35,827 nt of DNA from Myxococcales bacterium UBA1203 (GTDB lineage Bacteria > Myxococcota > Myxococcia > Myxococcales > UBA5297), in assembly GCA_002309695.1 (NCBI GenBank), contig DBXV01000020.1, positions 1 through 35,827 of the forward strand, in the 5' to 3' direction. Of this stretch, positions 33,434-35,827 are shown one piece after another (within the stretch, counting starts at the first letter, position 1; each line of letters begins with the position of its first letter). The notes beneath the pieces were generated by a model that made no database searches, was not told the origin of the DNA, and was given only the letters and a program-made list of their open reading frames with translations. A program made the position numbers and the translations under genes.

Positions 33434-35422
33434 TCAGCTGCCTTCGTCCGCCGCCGGTTCGTCCGAAATTACCGGTTCATTGAAGCGCGGCGCTTTCCCG
33501 GTGCTGGCCCTGTCCAGATCGATGATGCGGCTCGTGCCGACGTACTGGGTCGTTTCGTAAACGGCGAGCCGGCCGATTTTGCGGACCAGGTCGGCCATGC
33601 GCTCGCCCTCCTGCCGGATGCGCTCGGCAAACGGACGGCTGCTGTCGTCCTCGGGCAGGCGCTTGAGCAGAAGGTCCGTGTAGCCAAGCACGCAGGTGAG
33701 CGGCTGATTGAGCTGATGCGCGGCCGTCCCCGCCAGCTCGGCCACCAGCGCCTGCCGCTGTGCCTCGGCCAGCTGTTCCTCCGCTCTGTTCAGCTCTTCT
33801 TCGAGGCGGGCCTTTTCGCGCAGGTCGCTGAAAATAATCACTGCGGCAAAGGGCTTCTCACCTTCGTGGACCAGCGCGGCGGTGAGCAGGATGGGAACGC
33901 GCTCGCCCGAGCGGGTGAGAACTTCCGTGCGCACGGGCCTGATGGTGCAGGCAGCCTCTCCGGGACGGGGATTGAGGGCGAACAGTCCGCGGATGCGCGT
34001 GGCGGTTTCGTCTCCGAAAACATCTTCAGTGGAGAGGTCCCTCAGGCCTTCCGGACGGTCCAGCGTCCGGGCTGCGCTCTTGTTGAAGAGGATGATTTTT
34101 CCCGCGGCGCTGACGGCGGCCACGGCATCCACCGACGTGTCGATGAGCTTCTCCATGAATTCGGAGGACTTGCGGAGCGAGCGCTCGTCGGCGCGCGCCG
34201 CGGTGATGTCCCGGAACGAGAGAAAGGTGAGGCCGCTTCCCTGAATGGCCGCGCAGCAGGCCCAGAGCGTGGCTGTTCCGCCGCCGGAGAGGTTCACCTC
34301 GATGTCGATGTTGCTGAACGACTGCCCGTTCCGCGCCGAGAGGAGCATCTCGTAGGTCAGTTCCTGAAAGGCCGGCGTGACGAGGGAGATCAGAGGCGTT
34401 CCCACCGCGCTTTTGGGCGTGAGTTCCAGAATGTCTTCGCCCGCGGGGTTGATGGAGACGATGACGCCGCTTCCGTCGAGAAGGACGATGCCGTCGGAGC
34501 TGTACCGAAAGAACTCCTCGTAGCGGGACATCTGCTGGAGCCGGTCCTGAATCGAGGCGGCCTCGTCGCGCAGGCCTTCGATGATGCGGATGTTGCGGAG
34601 GGCGATGGCCGCGGCGCGGGCGAGAGAAAGCGCAAAGTCGAGTTCGTCGTCTGTGAAGCTGCCGCGCTTTGCGCGGAGCAGGAGGACGCCGAAGGACCTG
34701 CCCTGAACCGCGATGGGAATGACGGCGGCACCGTGAATGTCCTCGGGAACATCATCCGCCAGAGGAAGATCGGCCGCGCTGCTGACGGGCACCGCCCGCC
34801 CCGAAGCGAGCGCTTCGCGGATTTCAGGACAGCCGTCCAAACTGACGGGCATGCCGTTCACAGCGGAGCTGCCGCTGGATGCCGCCACCTGCGCGCTCTT
34901 CTGCGCTTCATCCACAAGGACGAGGACGCAGCTTTTGAGCGACAGCTGTTCGCAGAGGCTGTCCGTCAGGCCGCTGAGCACAGGCGCGGCCCTGAGCGAT
35001 GAGGCGCAGCGCTCCGTCAGTTCGAGCAGCGACTTCTGACACTGGCTGAGCTGGCGGAAGTGAAGCCTTTTGAGACCTCGTTCGTGGAGCGCGCGGACGC
35101 GCAGAAAGAGCTCATCCTCGGAAAAGCCGTCGAGAATGAAGTCGTCCGCACCGTCATTGATGAACCTTTGGGCGTCATCAGCGCAGGGCGCCACGGCGAG
35201 AATCAGGGGCGAAGATGCGCAGGAATTTTCCGAGGCGGCCAGGAGCCGAAGGGCGAGAGATGCCTGCGGGGAAGCACCGTCGATGACAGCGACAGCAGGA
35301 GAGCTCTCGGGAGAAGCGGGGAGGATGCCGCTCCTGGAAAAAAGGGCGGCAAAGCGGCCTCTGCTCTCAGGGGGGAAAACAGCGACGGGCGTCTCGGGAA
35401 GTGTGTCGGCAGGGGCATTCAC
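33434..35422 (-). CDS. multi-sensor protein with receiver-like, GAF, two PAS and HisKA domains, no ATPase domain
   Basis: 662 aa. In order: a receiver-like domain (about 40-120; VAVIDGAS and DGADDFILDGFSEDEL, with the usual N-terminal acidic pair not evident), GAF (about 145-280), a PAS domain (about 295-405; YSSDGIVLLDGSGVIVSINP), a second PAS (about 420-540), and a HisKA dimerisation helix with the H-box AAHQLNQPLT (His569). The protein then ends after about 90 residues, including YETTQYVGTSRIIDLDRA, with no N, G1 or G2 boxes. It could be phosphorylated by another kinase or act as a scaffold. The ATG is three bases after the hydF stop, so it is cotranslated with the hydrogenase maturase. 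Confidence 0.82.
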   Translation of the reverse strand: MNAPADTLPETPVAVFPPESRGRFAALFSRSGILPASPESSPAVAVIDGASPQASLALRLLAASENSCASSPLILAVAPCADDAQRFINDGADDFILDGFSEDELFLRVRALHERGLKRLHFRQLSQCQKSLLELTERCASSLRAAPVLSGLTDSLCEQLSLKSCVLVLVDEAQKSAQVAASSGSSAVNGMPVSLDGCPEIREALASGRAVPVSSAADLPLADDVPEDIHGAAVIPIAVQGRSFGVLLLRAKRGSFTDDELDFALSLARAAAIALRNIRIIEGLRDEAASIQDRLQQMSRYEEFFRYSSDGIVLLDGSGVIVSINPAGEDILELTPKSAVGTPLISLVTPAFQELTYEMLLSARNGQSFSNIDIEVNLSGGGTATLWACCAAIQGSGLTFLSFRDITAARADERSLRKSSEFMEKLIDTSVDAVAAVSAAGKIILFNKSAARTLDRPEGLRDLSTEDVFGDETATRIRGLFALNPRPGEAACTIRPVRTEVLTRSGERVPILLTAALVHEGEKPFAAVIIFSDLREKARLEEELNRAEEQLAEAQRQALVAELAGTAAHQLNQPLTCVLGYTDLLLKRLPEDDSSRPFAERIRQEGERMADLVRKIGRLAVYETTQYVGTSRIIDLDRASTGKAPRFNEPVISDEPAADEGS

Positions 35423-35425
35423 GAA

Positions 35426-35827
35426 TCAGGACGCCTCGTTTTGAGCGGAAGAGAGCTTTTTGCGGCGAAAGCGCGCGAGCGCCTCGGGGAAGGGCGTGAG
35501 GGCGCGCTCCAGAATGCCTTTGGCCGCGGCGATGACGAGGCCGTAGTTGCTGACGGGAACGCCCTGATTCGCGCAGGCCTGGATCCGGGTGAGCATGGCC
35601 CGGCGGTTGAACGTGCAGGCGCCGCAGTGAACGACCAGCGCGTAGGGCGACAGATCGTCAGGAAAACCGCGCCCCTGGCAGTGGTCGAAAATCAGCGCGC
35701 CGCCCGCCCTGTCGTTCAGCCATCGGGGAATTTTCACTCGGCCGATGTCGTCCTCGACGGCGTGGTGCGCGCAGGCCTCCGCGATGAGGACTCTGTCGCC
35801 GGGCTTCAGCGTGTCCACGGCAGGGGG
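35426..35827 (-). CDS. hydF: [FeFe]-hydrogenase maturase HydF, C-terminal part (runs off the window)
   Basis: About 133 residues of the C-terminal cluster-binding domain; the frame is still open at the window edge, so the N-terminal GTPase lies outside. The signature is clear: PGDRVLIAEACAHH, then after about 46 residues VVHCGACTFNRR, giving the H...HCxxC ligands of the HydF [4Fe-4S] cluster. HydF is the scaffold that delivers the diiron subcluster built by HydE and HydG to apo-HydA. It supports an active HydABC in this genome; hydE and hydG may lie just to the right. Confidence 0.95.
   Translation of the reverse strand, partial: PPAVDTLKPGDRVLIAEACAHHAVEDDIGRVKIPRWLNDRAGGALIFDHCQGRGFPDDLSPYALVVHCGACTFNRRAMLTRIQACANQGVPVSNYGLVIAAAKGILERALTPFPEALARFRRKKLSSAQNEAS

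Noticed and set aside
1..35827. CRISPR arrays, tRNA and rRNA genes, complete insertion sequences
   Set aside because: No spaced short repeats, cloverleaf sequences, rRNA motifs or transposase reading frames were found.

Overview
The window looks like a chromosomal segment of an anaerobic, GC-rich bacterium of the Myxococcota / former Deltaproteobacteria type. The evidence is a three-subunit NAD-linked [FeFe]-hydrogenase with the H-cluster maturase HydF, a clostridial-style thiolase, FeoAB with a DtxR/IdeR-type box, many lipoproteins with Asp-Ala-Gly-rich linkers behind the lipobox Cys, and a trypsin-like protease with a Cys-rich tail and a MYXO-CTERM-like anchor. The taxon is an inference; no rRNA or tRNA gene was seen.

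Layout. 1-0.9 kb: AT-rich remnant resembling the end of a polymorphic-toxin locus (a truncated reading frame whose stop lies one base before a 117-aa candidate immunity gene), then a frameshifted gene remnant. 0.9-7.7 kb: secreted protease (-), RapA/SNF2-like helicase (-), EamA permease (+), thiolase (-). 8.1-14.8 kb: a lower-GC island of exported proteins: a FISUMP-domain lipoprotein, three paralogous secreted proteins of a family I do not recognise, a formylglycine-generating-enzyme (FGE)-fold lipoprotein and an unknown 382-aa cytosolic protein. Most island genes end in a near-identical TCCCCTCT hairpin terminator. 15-19.9 kb: a GT-C-like membrane protein divergent from a six-repeat lipoprotein. 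20-24.6 kb: hydCBA. 25-29.1 kb: feoA, feoB and an unusual fusion of a FeoB-associated Cys-rich membrane segment to an exported, probably beta-barrel domain. 29.4-35.8 kb: mgtE, a ferrochelatase homologue lacking the catalytic His, a zinc-ribbon protein, a ThiF/HesA-type E1-like protein, a GAF/PAS/HisKA protein without an ATPase domain, and the 3' part of hydF, which runs off the window.

The most striking feature is in the island. Two lipoprotein genes with different domains (FISUMP and FGE, both surface-display type folds) each carry a long poly-G tract (11 and 12 G) between a well-placed start codon and the signal peptide. In both, the tract length in this sequence puts the start out of frame with an otherwise intact lipoprotein; a change to 10 or 13 G restores it. 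A 10-C tract also sits in the leader of a third island gene, where the paralogue's leader has only 6 C. I read this as a phase-variable surface lipoprotein locus driven by slipped-strand mispairing, captured with both translational switches OFF. Homopolymer sequencing error is the main alternative.

How the genes work together: hydCBA and hydF form a hydrogen-metabolism module (HydE/HydG are presumably beyond the right edge). feoAB and the Cys-rich fusion protein would supply ferrous iron, of which the hydrogenase needs a great deal. The exported proteins and GT-C enzyme suggest an actively diversified cell surface.
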